The notes under the pieces: model-generated
What the model was told of the DNA's origin: nothing
Database searches by the model: none
The model's input: the letters and a program-made list of their open reading frames with translations, nothing else
Made by a program: the position numbers and the translations under genes
Assembly: GCA_016218095.1 (NCBI GenBank)
Contig: JACREV010000134.1
Coordinates: forward strand, 1-11,070
Length of the DNA stretch: 11,070 nt
DNA from: Deltaproteobacteria bacterium
GTDB lineage: Bacteria; Desulfobacterota; GWC2-55-46
Direction of reading: 5' to 3'
In this document: positions 1 through 4,446 of the stretch, piece by piece
Layout: each line of letters begins with the position of its first letter
Numbering within the stretch: position 1 is the first letter of the stretch

Positions 1-986
1 AGCACTACGCGCCTGTGCGCGAGATAGCCGAGGCCTCGGTCTCCGGGCACGGGACCAACATCATCGCGGGCCTCGCCGTCGGCAAGCAGTCGACCGCGCC
101 CCCGGTCCTCGTCATAGCAGCGGCGATAATCGTGAGCTACCAGCTTGCCGGGCTCTTCGGCGTGGCGATAGCGGCTGAAGCGATGCTCACGATGGCGGGG
201 ATAGTCGTCGCCATAGACTCATTCGGCCCCATCACGGATAACGCAGGCGGAATAGCCGAGATGGCGAACATGGGCAGTTCCGTAAGGGACGTCACCGACC
301 CGCTCGACGCCGTAGGCAACACCACCAAGGCCGTCACAAAGGGTTATGCCATAGGCTCGGCGGGCCTCGCCGCGATAGTATTATTCTCGGAGTACACGAG
401 GTCCGTATCAGTCGGCGGCGTTCAGATGGCGTTTGACCTCTCCGACCCGCTCGTCCTCGTCGGCTTATTTATCGGCGGCATGCTGCCGTTCCTCTTCGCG
501 TCCTTCCTCTTGAAGGCCGTCGGAGACGCGGCGGGCGCCATCGTTGAAGAGGTGAGGAGGCAGTTCAGGGAAATAAAGGGCATCATGGACGGGAGCGGCA
601 AGCCTGAGTACGGAAAGTGCGTCGATATAGTCACGACAGCCGCGATCCGGAAGATGATAGTCCCGTCGCTCATCCCTGTCGTAGCCCCGATAGTCGTCGG
701 CCTTGTCCTCGGGCCGAAGGCATTGGGAGGCGTGCTCGTGGGCGCCATCGTAACCGGCCTCTTCGTCGCCATCAAGATGACCTCGGGCGGAGCGGCCTGG
801 GACAACGCGAAAAAGTTCATAGAGGAAGGCAAGCACGGCGGCAAGCACAAGCCCGCGCACCAGGCGGCTGTGACAGGTGACACCGTCGGAGACCCGTACA
901 AGGACACCGCCGGCCCGGCCATCAACCCGATGATCAAGGTAATAAACCTTGTCGCCGTCCTCTTCGGCGTCCTGCTCTTCTCGTAG
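1..986 (+). CDS. hppA: Membrane-bound K+-independent H+-translocating pyrophosphatase, C-terminal part
   Basis: This integral membrane pump couples hydrolysis of pyrophosphate to proton export across the cytoplasmic membrane (EC 7.1.3.1). The gene enters from the left edge: the reading frame is open from base 3 (HYAPVREIAEAS), so the GTG at 15 is an internal Val and not a start. Family signatures are clear: the acidic motif DSFGPITDNAGGIAEMA from base 216, GNTTKAVTKG from base 315, and the C-terminal GDTVGDPYKDTAGPAINPM that forms part of the active site. Several long hydrophobic segments are membrane helices. The Lys codon at 327-329 and the Thr codon at 336-338 fall where K+-independent enzymes carry Lys/Thr and K+-dependent ones carry Ala/Gly or Ala, so this should be the K+-independent H+ type. 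The C-terminus is complete. The 5' half and promoter lie outside the window. Confidence 0.96.
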   Translation, partial: HYAPVREIAEASVSGHGTNIIAGLAVGKQSTAPPVLVIAAAIIVSYQLAGLFGVAIAAEAMLTMAGIVVAIDSFGPITDNAGGIAEMANMGSSVRDVTDPLDAVGNTTKAVTKGYAIGSAGLAAIVLFSEYTRSVSVGGVQMAFDLSDPLVLVGLFIGGMLPFLFASFLLKAVGDAAGAIVEEVRRQFREIKGIMDGSGKPEYGKCVDIVTTAAIRKMIVPSLIPVVAPIVVGLVLGPKALGGVLVGAIVTGLFVAIKMTSGGAAWDNAKKFIEEGKHGGKHKPAHQAAVTGDTVGDPYKDTAGPAINPMIKVINLVAVLFGVLLFS

Positions 987-1014
987 GACGAGGCGTTAAG
1001 GTACTGTGATTTTC

Positions 1015-1052
1015 AAGGCCGGGCCAACGGAGTTGGCCCGGCCTTTTTTTTT
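1015..1052 (+). terminator. Intrinsic terminator of hppA
   Basis: A perfect 12-bp GC-rich stem (1017-1028 with 1032-1043, extended by an AA/TT pair on each side) with a 3-base loop is followed directly by nine T residues (1044-1052). It lies 29 bases after the hppA stop codon. The T tract works only in the plus direction, so this ends the hppA transcript and separates it from the carbonic anhydrase gene. Confidence 0.95.
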
Positions 1053-1055
1053 GCC

Positions 1056-1137
1056 CCCCTCTTTCCTAAAGAGGGGCGGGGGGAGATTATCAAAAGTGTC
1101 TTTGCAATCCCCTTATGTCCTTTTATAATGGGGATGA
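1056..1137 (+). repeat. Palindromic intergenic repeat, family A, copy 1 (diverged)
   Basis: A hairpin of 9 bp (CCCCTCTTT at 1056-1064 with AAAGAGGGG at 1068-1076) is followed by a G-rich stretch, GAGATTAT, and a right half beginning AATCCCC. The same order occurs at 2684-2769, 3487-3582 and 3746-3824. In this copy the right-hand palindrome (TCCCCCTTTAGGAAGGGGGA in the copy at 2684) has drifted to TCCTTTTATAATGGGGA and carries a perfect -10 box. The function of the family is unknown; it resembles non-coding, non-autonomous repeats. Confidence 0.8.
1102..1129 (+). promoter_or_regulatory. Candidate sigma-70 promoter of the carbonic anhydrase gene
   Basis: The -10 box TATAAT (1124-1129) matches the consensus fully. 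The -35 box TTGCAA (1102-1107) matches 4 of 6, with a 16-base spacer. Transcription would start near 1136, about 20 bases before the ATG at 1157, leaving room for the GGAGG ribosome site at 1146-1150. It lies wholly inside the repeat copy at 1056-1137, so the repeat may have supplied the promoter. The fit is good but rests on the sequence alone. Confidence 0.55.
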
Positions 1138-1156
1138 ATAAGCATGGAGGCGCGCG

Positions 1157-1780
1157 ATGGAGAGGCTCTATAAAGGCGTATTGAAGTTCCAGGAATCATA
1201 CTTCAAGAAGGAAGAGGAGTTCTTCAGGAGGCTCTCAAAGGGGCAGGACCCGGAGGTGCTCTTCATAACATGCTCGGACTCCCGCGTGGACCCGCACCTC
1301 GTCACGCAGTCCGGCCCCGGAGAGCTCTTCATATTGAGGAACATCGGGAACATCATCCCGCCCTTTGACGCGCTGAAGGACAAGAACTCGACGGCCGCGG
1401 CGATAGAGTACGCGGTGCAGGTTTTGAAGGTGACGGACATCATCGTCTGCGGACACTCGAACTGCGGGGCGATGAGGGCGCTCCTGCGGGACGAAAAGGA
1501 GCTTGAAAGGATGCCGCACTTAAGGGACTGGCTTAAACTCGCAGGACCCGTGAGGGAGCATGTCCTCGGGGTATTCGGGGGCTCCGAATCCGACGTCATC
1601 CAGGGCTACACGGAAAAGGAGAACATCCTCGAGCAGATCGAGAACATCGAGACATACCCGTTCGTGGACGAGGCGATAAAGGCTGGCAGATTATTCCTCC
1701 ACGGGTGGTACTTTGACATAGGGACCGGGTGCATGTACGCCTACGCGCCGGGGACGAACAGGTTTGAGGCGATAAAATGA
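1157..1780 (+). CDS. Beta-class carbonic anhydrase
   Basis: This enzyme interconverts CO2 and bicarbonate using a bound zinc. The 207 residues match the length of bacterial beta-CAs. The zinc ligands are visible: Cys39 in CSDSR (39-43, with the catalytic Asp41-Arg43 dyad), and His100 and Cys103 in CGHSNCGAM. The strand and helix LFILRNIGNIIPP (57-69) is also typical. There is no signal peptide, so it acts in the cytoplasm. The ATG at 1157 is chosen because GGAGG (1146-1150) lies six bases upstream and the N-terminus matches the family. The gene stands alone, with a terminator before it and a repeat element directly after its stop codon. The first base of that element's terminal repeat is the last base of the TGA. 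It could be annotated can, cynT or sulfate-permease-linked CA; family certainty is high, but physiological role (CO2 supply or pH) is not shown. Confidence 0.95.
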   Translation: MERLYKGVLKFQESYFKKEEEFFRRLSKGQDPEVLFITCSDSRVDPHLVTQSGPGELFILRNIGNIIPPFDALKDKNSTAAAIEYAVQVLKVTDIIVCGHSNCGAMRALLRDEKELERMPHLRDWLKLAGPVREHVLGVFGGSESDVIQGYTEKENILEQIENIETYPFVDEAIKAGRLFLHGWYFDIGTGCMYAYAPGTNRFEAIK

Positions 1781-2010
1781 AGCTACCTCTAAAAATTATT
1801 ATTGTTCCTGACTGCTCGGCGCAGGGCCAAAGTTGGTACGGAGCCTCCGGGTCAAACAATTCTCCAGCCGTTTGATATGGGATTTGCCCGTCCGGCTAGG
1901 ACTGCGTCAGGTCGGAAATAAAAATGCTCACATATTCACATATATGCTGCGCTTTTTATTTCCACCCTTCCTTGACCTCAGAAAAAATTCCTAATTTTTA
2001 GAGGTAGCTT
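1780..2010. repeat. 231-bp MITE-like element with 19-bp terminal inverted repeats and a folded interior
   Basis: The ends are perfect 19-bp inverted repeats: AAGCTACCTCTAAAAATTA (1780-1798) and its reverse complement (1992-2010). Inside, CCTGA (1807-1811) pairs with TCAGG (1907-1911) and CGCAG (1820-1824) with CTGCG (1902-1906). A second arm pairs GGAAATAAAAA (1914-1924) with TTTTTATTTCC (1953-1963). The whole could fold as a three-way junction closed by the terminal repeat. Within the first arm TCAAAC (1852-1857) can pair with GTTTGA (1870-1875), and the loop base run AGCC (1866-1869) with GGCT (1894-1897), a possible pseudoknot. No transposase or credible ORF lies inside, and no obvious target duplication flanks it. 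It occupies most of the gene-free stretch 1781-2071. It could be a non-autonomous mobile element, a structured RNA, or both. Confidence 0.7.
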
Positions 2011-2033
2011 AAGGTGTATGTAAAAAGACCTTT

Positions 2034-2050
2034 GGTGGGCGAAGCCCACC
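2034..2050 (-). terminator. Short hairpin downstream of the HEPN gene, possible terminator or REP element
   Basis: A perfect 7-bp palindrome (GGTGGGC at 2034-2040 with GCCCACC at 2044-2050, 3-base loop) lies 21 bases past the HEPN stop. Read on the minus strand it is followed by AAAGGTCTTTTTAC, a broken T tract, so termination would be weak. Hairpins of this GGTGGGC/GCCCACC type also occur as dispersed repeats in many genomes. Next to it, CTACGAGA is repeated two and a half times in tandem (2051-2070). Confidence 0.4.
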
Positions 2051-2071
2051 CTACGAGACTACGAGACTACT

Positions 2072-2554
2072 CTACGCATTTAAACAAACTTGTTCAAGTT
2101 TCTCGGCTAATTTGGATGCAAGTTCTTTTAAAACTTCCAAATCAGGCAAATCAGGATAGCCATTCACTGTATTTAATATTTCGAAGTATTCGAACTCTTT
2201 TTCTGCATAATAGGCATTTGCTTTTTTGACTTCCTTTTCCTCTTCAAGAGTAATTTCTACGATATCGTCAATACCTAATAGCCGGGCTTTATTAAGAGCT
2301 TTCATCAAGTCATGGCCAAAAGATTTTTTCTTTTTCAATTCTTCTTTAGAAATTCCCTTTGATAATAAGAATGCCTTAAGCAACAATTCAATAGCTCTTG
2401 AGTAAAGATAATACGGAACCGGTGAAAAACCTTCTTTCGCCTTGTTGAATGTTCTTCCAGTCCTTAGAAACTCCGAACCATAATGGTGGAATCCCAACGG
2501 ACTTATTTTTATTTTGGCAACAGGAACTTCGATGATTATAGATCCTGAATTCAT
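2072..2554 (-). CDS. HEPN-domain protein, 160 aa
   Basis: This is a small cytoplasmic helical protein. Residues 45-66 (PVPYYLYSRAIELLLKAFLL) and the GHDL motif at 80-83 followed by a helix form the core of a HEPN-type fold, with a Lys/Glu-rich segment (68-78, 103-122) and a C-terminal helix. The R-x4-6-H motif of HEPN ribonucleases is not visible, so a catalytic RNase role is not supported; binding or scaffold roles are alternatives. The start at 2554 is favoured by GGAGGA (complement of 2558-2563) three bases upstream. The gene is clearly more AT-rich than the GC-rich genes around it and lies between a MITE-like element and REP-like repeats, which suggests acquisition by transfer. No MNT nucleotidyltransferase or antitoxin partner is adjacent. 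I do not recognise a named subfamily. Confidence 0.8.
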   Translation of the reverse strand: MNSGSIIIEVPVAKIKISPLGFHHYGSEFLRTGRTFNKAKEGFSPVPYYLYSRAIELLLKAFLLSKGISKEELKKKKSFGHDLMKALNKARLLGIDDIVEITLEEEKEVKKANAYYAEKEFEYFEILNTVNGYPDLPDLEVLKELASKLAEKLEQVCLNA

Positions 2555-2653
2555 TTGTCCTCCGAATCAGCCTTGTTGAGCAATATTTTTAGCCTCTTTT
2601 GCGGGTTCAGGTTTGCCCACGCGTTTTAGCCGACAAAATGCCGGTCATGAACC

Positions 2654-2676
2654 GTCGGGCTTCGCTCAGCCCAACC
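2654..2676. repeat. REP-like palindrome, family B, copy 1
   Basis: GGGCT (2657-2661) pairs with AGCCC (2668-2672) around the loop TCGCTC. The unit GTCGGGCTTCGCTCAGCCCAACC matches the longer copy at 2780-2810 apart from a shorter loop. It lies in the 242-base gap between the HEPN and dedA-type genes, both on the minus strand. The rest of that gap is a family A repeat and unremarkable sequence. Confidence 0.65.
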
Positions 2677-2683
2677 GCACAGA

Positions 2684-2769
2684 CCCCTCTTTTCTAAAGA
2701 GGGGTGAGGGGAGATTATGGATCGATTATATTATAATCCCCCTCTGTCCCCCTTTAGGAAGGGGGAGAC
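2684..2769. repeat. Palindromic intergenic repeat, family A, copy 2 (best preserved)
   Basis: The first hairpin is CCCCTCTTT (2684-2692) with AAAGAGGGG (2696-2704), loop TCT. A linker containing GAGATTATGGATCGATTATA follows. Then a second hairpin pairs CCCCCTT (2748-2754) with AAGGGGG (2759-2765). This two-hairpin layout is the reference for the other copies at 1056, 3487 and 3746. No coding potential is evident. Confidence 0.85.
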
Positions 2770-2779
2770 GGTCATCATC

Positions 2780-2810
2780 GTTGGGCTTCGTTTCACTCAG
2801 CCCAACCTGC
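2780..2810. repeat. REP-like palindrome, family B, copy 2, overlapping a gene end
   Basis: GTTGGGCT (2780-2787) pairs perfectly with AGCCCAAC (2799-2806) around an 11-base loop. Read on the minus strand the unit begins CGCAGGTTGGGCTGA, and this supplies the last four codons (Arg-Arg-Leu-Gly) and the TGA stop of the DedA-family gene. The hairpin could also protect or end that transcript, but no T tract follows on the minus strand. Confidence 0.7.
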
Positions 2811-3447
2811 GATTAGCCCTCTTGTGCCTCATGTATTCAATGACCCCCGGCAGGACCGAGAGGACGATTATCCCGATTATCACGAGCGTGAAGTTCTTTT
2901 TCACCGCCGGGAGCCCGCCGAAGAAGTACCCCGCAAGCACGAAAGAACATATCCACAAGACCCCTCCGACTATGTTGTAGGTGATGAATTTGCCATAGCT
3001 CATCGCGCCCACCCCCGCGACAAACGGCGCGAAGGTGCGGACGATCGGCACGAACCTCGCGAAGATGATCGTCTTCCCGCCGTATTTCTCGTAGAACCGG
3101 TGGGTCTTCTCCAGGTACTCCTTCTTGAATATCCGGCTGTTTGTCCTCTGAAAGACCCTTGGCCCCATATAGTGGCCTATCGCGTAATTGGCCGTGTCTC
3201 CGAGTATGGCGGCAATGGACAAGCCGATGAGGACGTACTCTATCCGCAAGGACCCCATCGCCGCGAAGTTGCCTATGGCGAAGAGGAGCGAGTCGCCGGG
3301 GAGTATCGGCGTCACCACGAGCCCGGTCTCGCAGAAGATGATGAGGAAGAGTATCGCGTAGGTGTATATGCCGTAGTCCTGGATGATGAGGTTCAGGTGC
3401 CTGTCCAGGTGCAGGAATATGTCTATGAAGTCCTTTATGAATTCCAT
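2797..3447 (-). CDS. DedA-family (VTT domain) inner-membrane protein
   Basis: DedA proteins are polytopic membrane proteins of the SNARE-associated/VTT superfamily; members have been linked to undecaprenyl-phosphate or lipid flipping and to proton-motive-force homeostasis. The 216-residue length is usual. Conserved elements are intact: Glu40 in FCETG, Pro50-Gly-Asp52 in PILPGDSLLF, ILGDTANYAIG (81-91), and Arg131 and Arg137 in ARFVPIVRTFAPFVAG (130-145). Hydrophobic segments lie at about 28-47, 53-64, 70-83, 155-178 and 185-203. The start at 3447 has AAGGA about six bases upstream and gives the family N-terminus. The final residues RRLG and the stop are encoded by a REP-like repeat, so the original C-terminus may have been altered. 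The exact lipid substrate cannot be read from the sequence. Confidence 0.95.
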   Translation of the reverse strand: MEFIKDFIDIFLHLDRHLNLIIQDYGIYTYAILFLIIFCETGLVVTPILPGDSLLFAIGNFAAMGSLRIEYVLIGLSIAAILGDTANYAIGHYMGPRVFQRTNSRIFKKEYLEKTHRFYEKYGGKTIIFARFVPIVRTFAPFVAGVGAMSYGKFITYNIVGGVLWICSFVLAGYFFGGLPAVKKNFTLVIIGIIVLSVLPGVIEYMRHKRANRRLG

Positions 3448-3486
3448 CGTTTTCCTTTCGTGCCTGATGTCGAATGCGCGCAGTGT

Positions 3487-3582
3487 CCCCCTCTATTTTA
3501 GAGAGGGGCGGAGGGATCATTGATTCGTTCTTTTAATCCCCCTCGATCCCCCTTTAGGAAGGGTCTTAGGAAAGGGGGAGAT
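3487..3582. repeat. Palindromic intergenic repeat, family A, copy 3
   Basis: The first hairpin is CCCCTCT (3488-3494) with AGAGGGG (3502-3508). The linker reads GAGGGATCATTGATTCG and leads into AATCCCCCTCGATCCCCC. The second hairpin pairs CCCCCTTT (3548-3555) with AAAGGGGG (3571-3578), and its loop holds a partly duplicated AGGAAGGGTCTTAGGAA, as if a short repeat had expanded. It lies 39 bases upstream of the DedA-family start codon and so may sit in that gene's promoter region. Confidence 0.8.
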
Positions 3583-3661
3583 AAAAACAGGACACAACAT
3601 ATTAATTTAGTTGTGTACCGCAAGTCAATTACAGCTTGTGAGGGTGGTAATGACAAAACGA
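3583..3661. other. Gene-free spacer with a 7-bp AT-rich hairpin
   Basis: Within the 596-base gene-free stretch 3448-4043, this piece lies between two repeat copies. ACACAAC (3592-3598) pairs with GTTGTGT (3610-3616) around an 11-base AT-rich loop. It is not followed by a T tract, so it is not a convincing terminator; it could be a protein-binding site or a decayed repeat. Nothing else is recognisable here. Confidence 0.35.
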
Positions 3662-3737
3662 CCTCCCCCGGCCCCTCCTTGGCAAGGAGGGGAAGTTAAA
3701 ACTCCTCCCCTTAACAAGGGGAGGTAGGGAGGGGTGG
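3662..3737. repeat. Double palindrome, variant repeat related to family A
   Basis: Two hairpins lie in tandem: CCCCTCCTT (3672-3680) with AAGGAGGGG (3684-3692), and CCTCCCCTT (3704-3712) with AAGGGGAGG (3716-3724). Each has a 3-base loop. The layout of two C-run/G-run hairpins resembles family A, but the linker (AAGTTAAAACT) is different and shorter. It is probably a sister family. Confidence 0.75.
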
Positions 3738-3745
3738 CTTTCAAG

Positions 3746-3824
3746 CCCCTCTTTTCTAAAGAGGGGTGGGGGAGATCATGGTCGATTTTTTAATCCCCTC
3801 TAACCCTCCTTAGGAAAAGGAGAC
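3746..3824. repeat. Palindromic intergenic repeat, family A, copy 4
   Basis: The first hairpin, CCCCTCTTT (3746-3754) with AAAGAGGGG (3758-3766), is identical to that of the copy at 2684. The linker GAGATCATGGTCGATTTTTT leads to AATCCCC. The right palindrome (CCTCCTTAGGAAAAGGAG) is decayed. It lies nine bases after the preceding double palindrome. Confidence 0.8.
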
Positions 3825-3836
3825 TGTTAATACACT

Positions 3837-3870
3837 GGATCCCCGCTTGAAGCGCGCGGGGATGACGGCA
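3837..3870. repeat. REP-like hairpin of the GGATCCCCGC...GCGGGGATGAC type
   Basis: ATCCCCGC (3839-3846) pairs with GCGGGGAT (3856-3863) around a 9-base loop that can itself pair partly (GCTT/AAGC). Units reading CTGGAT-CCCCGC ... GCGGGGATGAC are common dispersed repeats in proteobacterial-type genomes. Only one copy is seen here. From 3874 to 3959 I see no gene, only a 10-bp perfect palindrome ATGTATACAT at 3884-3893 of unknown meaning. Confidence 0.6.
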
Positions 3871-3959
3871 CGGTGAAAACCCCGATGTATACATACATGC
3901 GCTCATGCAAGTCTTTTAGGACAAGGGGTAAGAATACGCCTCCCAGGCCTTCATGCGAT

Positions 3960-3987
3960 TTGACTCCACTTGCGCCGGTTGTATACT
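3960..3987 (+). promoter_or_regulatory. Strong candidate sigma-70 promoter for the DUF1328 gene
   Basis: TTGACT (3960-3965) matches the -35 consensus in 5 of 6 positions and TATACT (3982-3987) matches the -10 in 5 of 6, with a 16-base spacer. Transcription should start near 3994, giving a leader of about 50 bases before the ATG at 4044. An AGGAGGT run (3994-4000) falls at the predicted transcript start, so it is unlikely to act as a ribosome site for the ATG at 4010. Confidence 0.65.
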
Positions 3988-4043
3988 AAAAATAGGAGGT
4001 CTAAAAAGCATGTTCCGTGCAAGGAAAGAGGTGATATGTCGTC

Positions 4044-4211
4044 ATGCTTTCATGGGCAGTGACCTTTCTGATCGTAGCGATCATCGCGGCGGTCTTGGGT
4101 TTTGGCGGCATAGCGGGAACCGCGGCATGGATTGCGAAACTCCTCTTCGTCATTTTCGTAATACTCTTCGTCGTCTCACTCGTAGTCGGCCGCGGGAAAC
4201 CAGCCGTCTGA
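4044..4211 (+). CDS. DUF1328 (YtjA-like) small membrane protein, 55 aa
   Basis: The 55-residue product starts MLSWAVTFLIVAIIAAVLGF and continues GGIAGTAAWIAKLLFVIFVI, the typical pattern of DUF1328. It has two membrane helices (about 3-22 and 28-48) joined by the conserved glycine-rich turn GFGGIAG, and a short basic tail (GRGKPAV). The function of the family is not established. ATG 4044 is the only usable start, because the frame is closed by TGA at 4032-4034. The purine-rich GAGGTGAT (4028-4034) fits the anti-Shine-Dalgarno well but with a rather long nine-base gap. It is monocistronic, with its own promoter upstream and a terminator downstream. A longer ORF over the same bases in another frame has no family resemblance. 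Confidence 0.9.
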   Translation: MLSWAVTFLIVAIIAAVLGFGGIAGTAAWIAKLLFVIFVILFVVSLVVGRGKPAV

Positions 4212-4283
4212 GGCTCAATACGCCTGCAGGATAGATGAATAACGGGGGGCCTTAAGGTCCTTTAAAGCCGTTTTTGCCGGTTC

Positions 4284-4314
4284 AAGAGGCGCCAGAGATG
4301 TGCCTCTTTTTTTT
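4284..4314 (+). terminator. Intrinsic terminator of the DUF1328 gene
   Basis: AAGAGGC (4284-4290) pairs with GCCTCTT (4302-4308) around an 11-base loop and runs into eight T residues (4307-4314). It sits about 70 bases after the DUF1328 stop and insulates it from the cluster that begins at 4447. Confidence 0.85.
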
Positions 4315-4422
4315 GTTGGATTTCAACTGAAGTATGCTAAAATCCGGCTTGTCCCCCAAAAAACGACGTATCCCGCCATAATTCAAGGGGTTTTCATGTT
4401 CCAAGACGATCGCATGTTATGA

Positions 4423-4428
4423 TATAAT
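4423..4428 (+). promoter_or_regulatory. Candidate -10 box upstream of the AAA/peptidase gene
   Basis: A perfect TATAAT (4423-4428) lies 18 bases before the ATG at 4447. The expected -35 position holds only TTCCAA (4399-4404), a poor match, and the leader would be only about 12 bases. An alternative is TTGGAT (4316-4321), 16 bases, TAAAAT (4338-4343), giving a leader of about 100 bases. Either could drive the cluster; neither is decisive. Confidence 0.35.
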
Positions 4429-4446
4429 CAAAATAAAGGGTGTTTG

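Noticed and set aside
422..937. Antisense ORF of 171 codons opposite hppA
   Set aside because: It is a shadow of a highly conserved membrane protein gene, with a Pro/Thr/Ser-rich product and no ribosome site or family match.
15..986. GTG at 15 as the start codon of the pyrophosphatase
   Set aside because: The frame is open to the window edge and the preceding residues (HYAP) match the family, so this Val is internal and the gene is cut by the window.
1596..1859. Antisense ORF spanning the end of carbonic anhydrase and the MITE-like element
   Set aside because: It crosses two unrelated sequences, and its readable part is just one frame of the repeat element with stops in the neighbouring frame.
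2072..2554. HEPN/MNT toxin-antitoxin pair
   Set aside because: No nucleotidyltransferase gene lies on either side, and the HEPN protein lacks a visible RNase motif.
3487..3824. CRISPR array
   Set aside because: The repeated units are palindromes of unequal length and spacing with similar, not unique, linkers, and no cas gene is present.
3953..4234. 93-residue plus-strand ORF, including an ATG at 4010 with AGGAGGT upstream
   Set aside because: It is a different frame over the DUF1328 gene, its product is Arg/His/Gly-rich with no family resemblance, and the AGGAGGT falls at the predicted transcript start.
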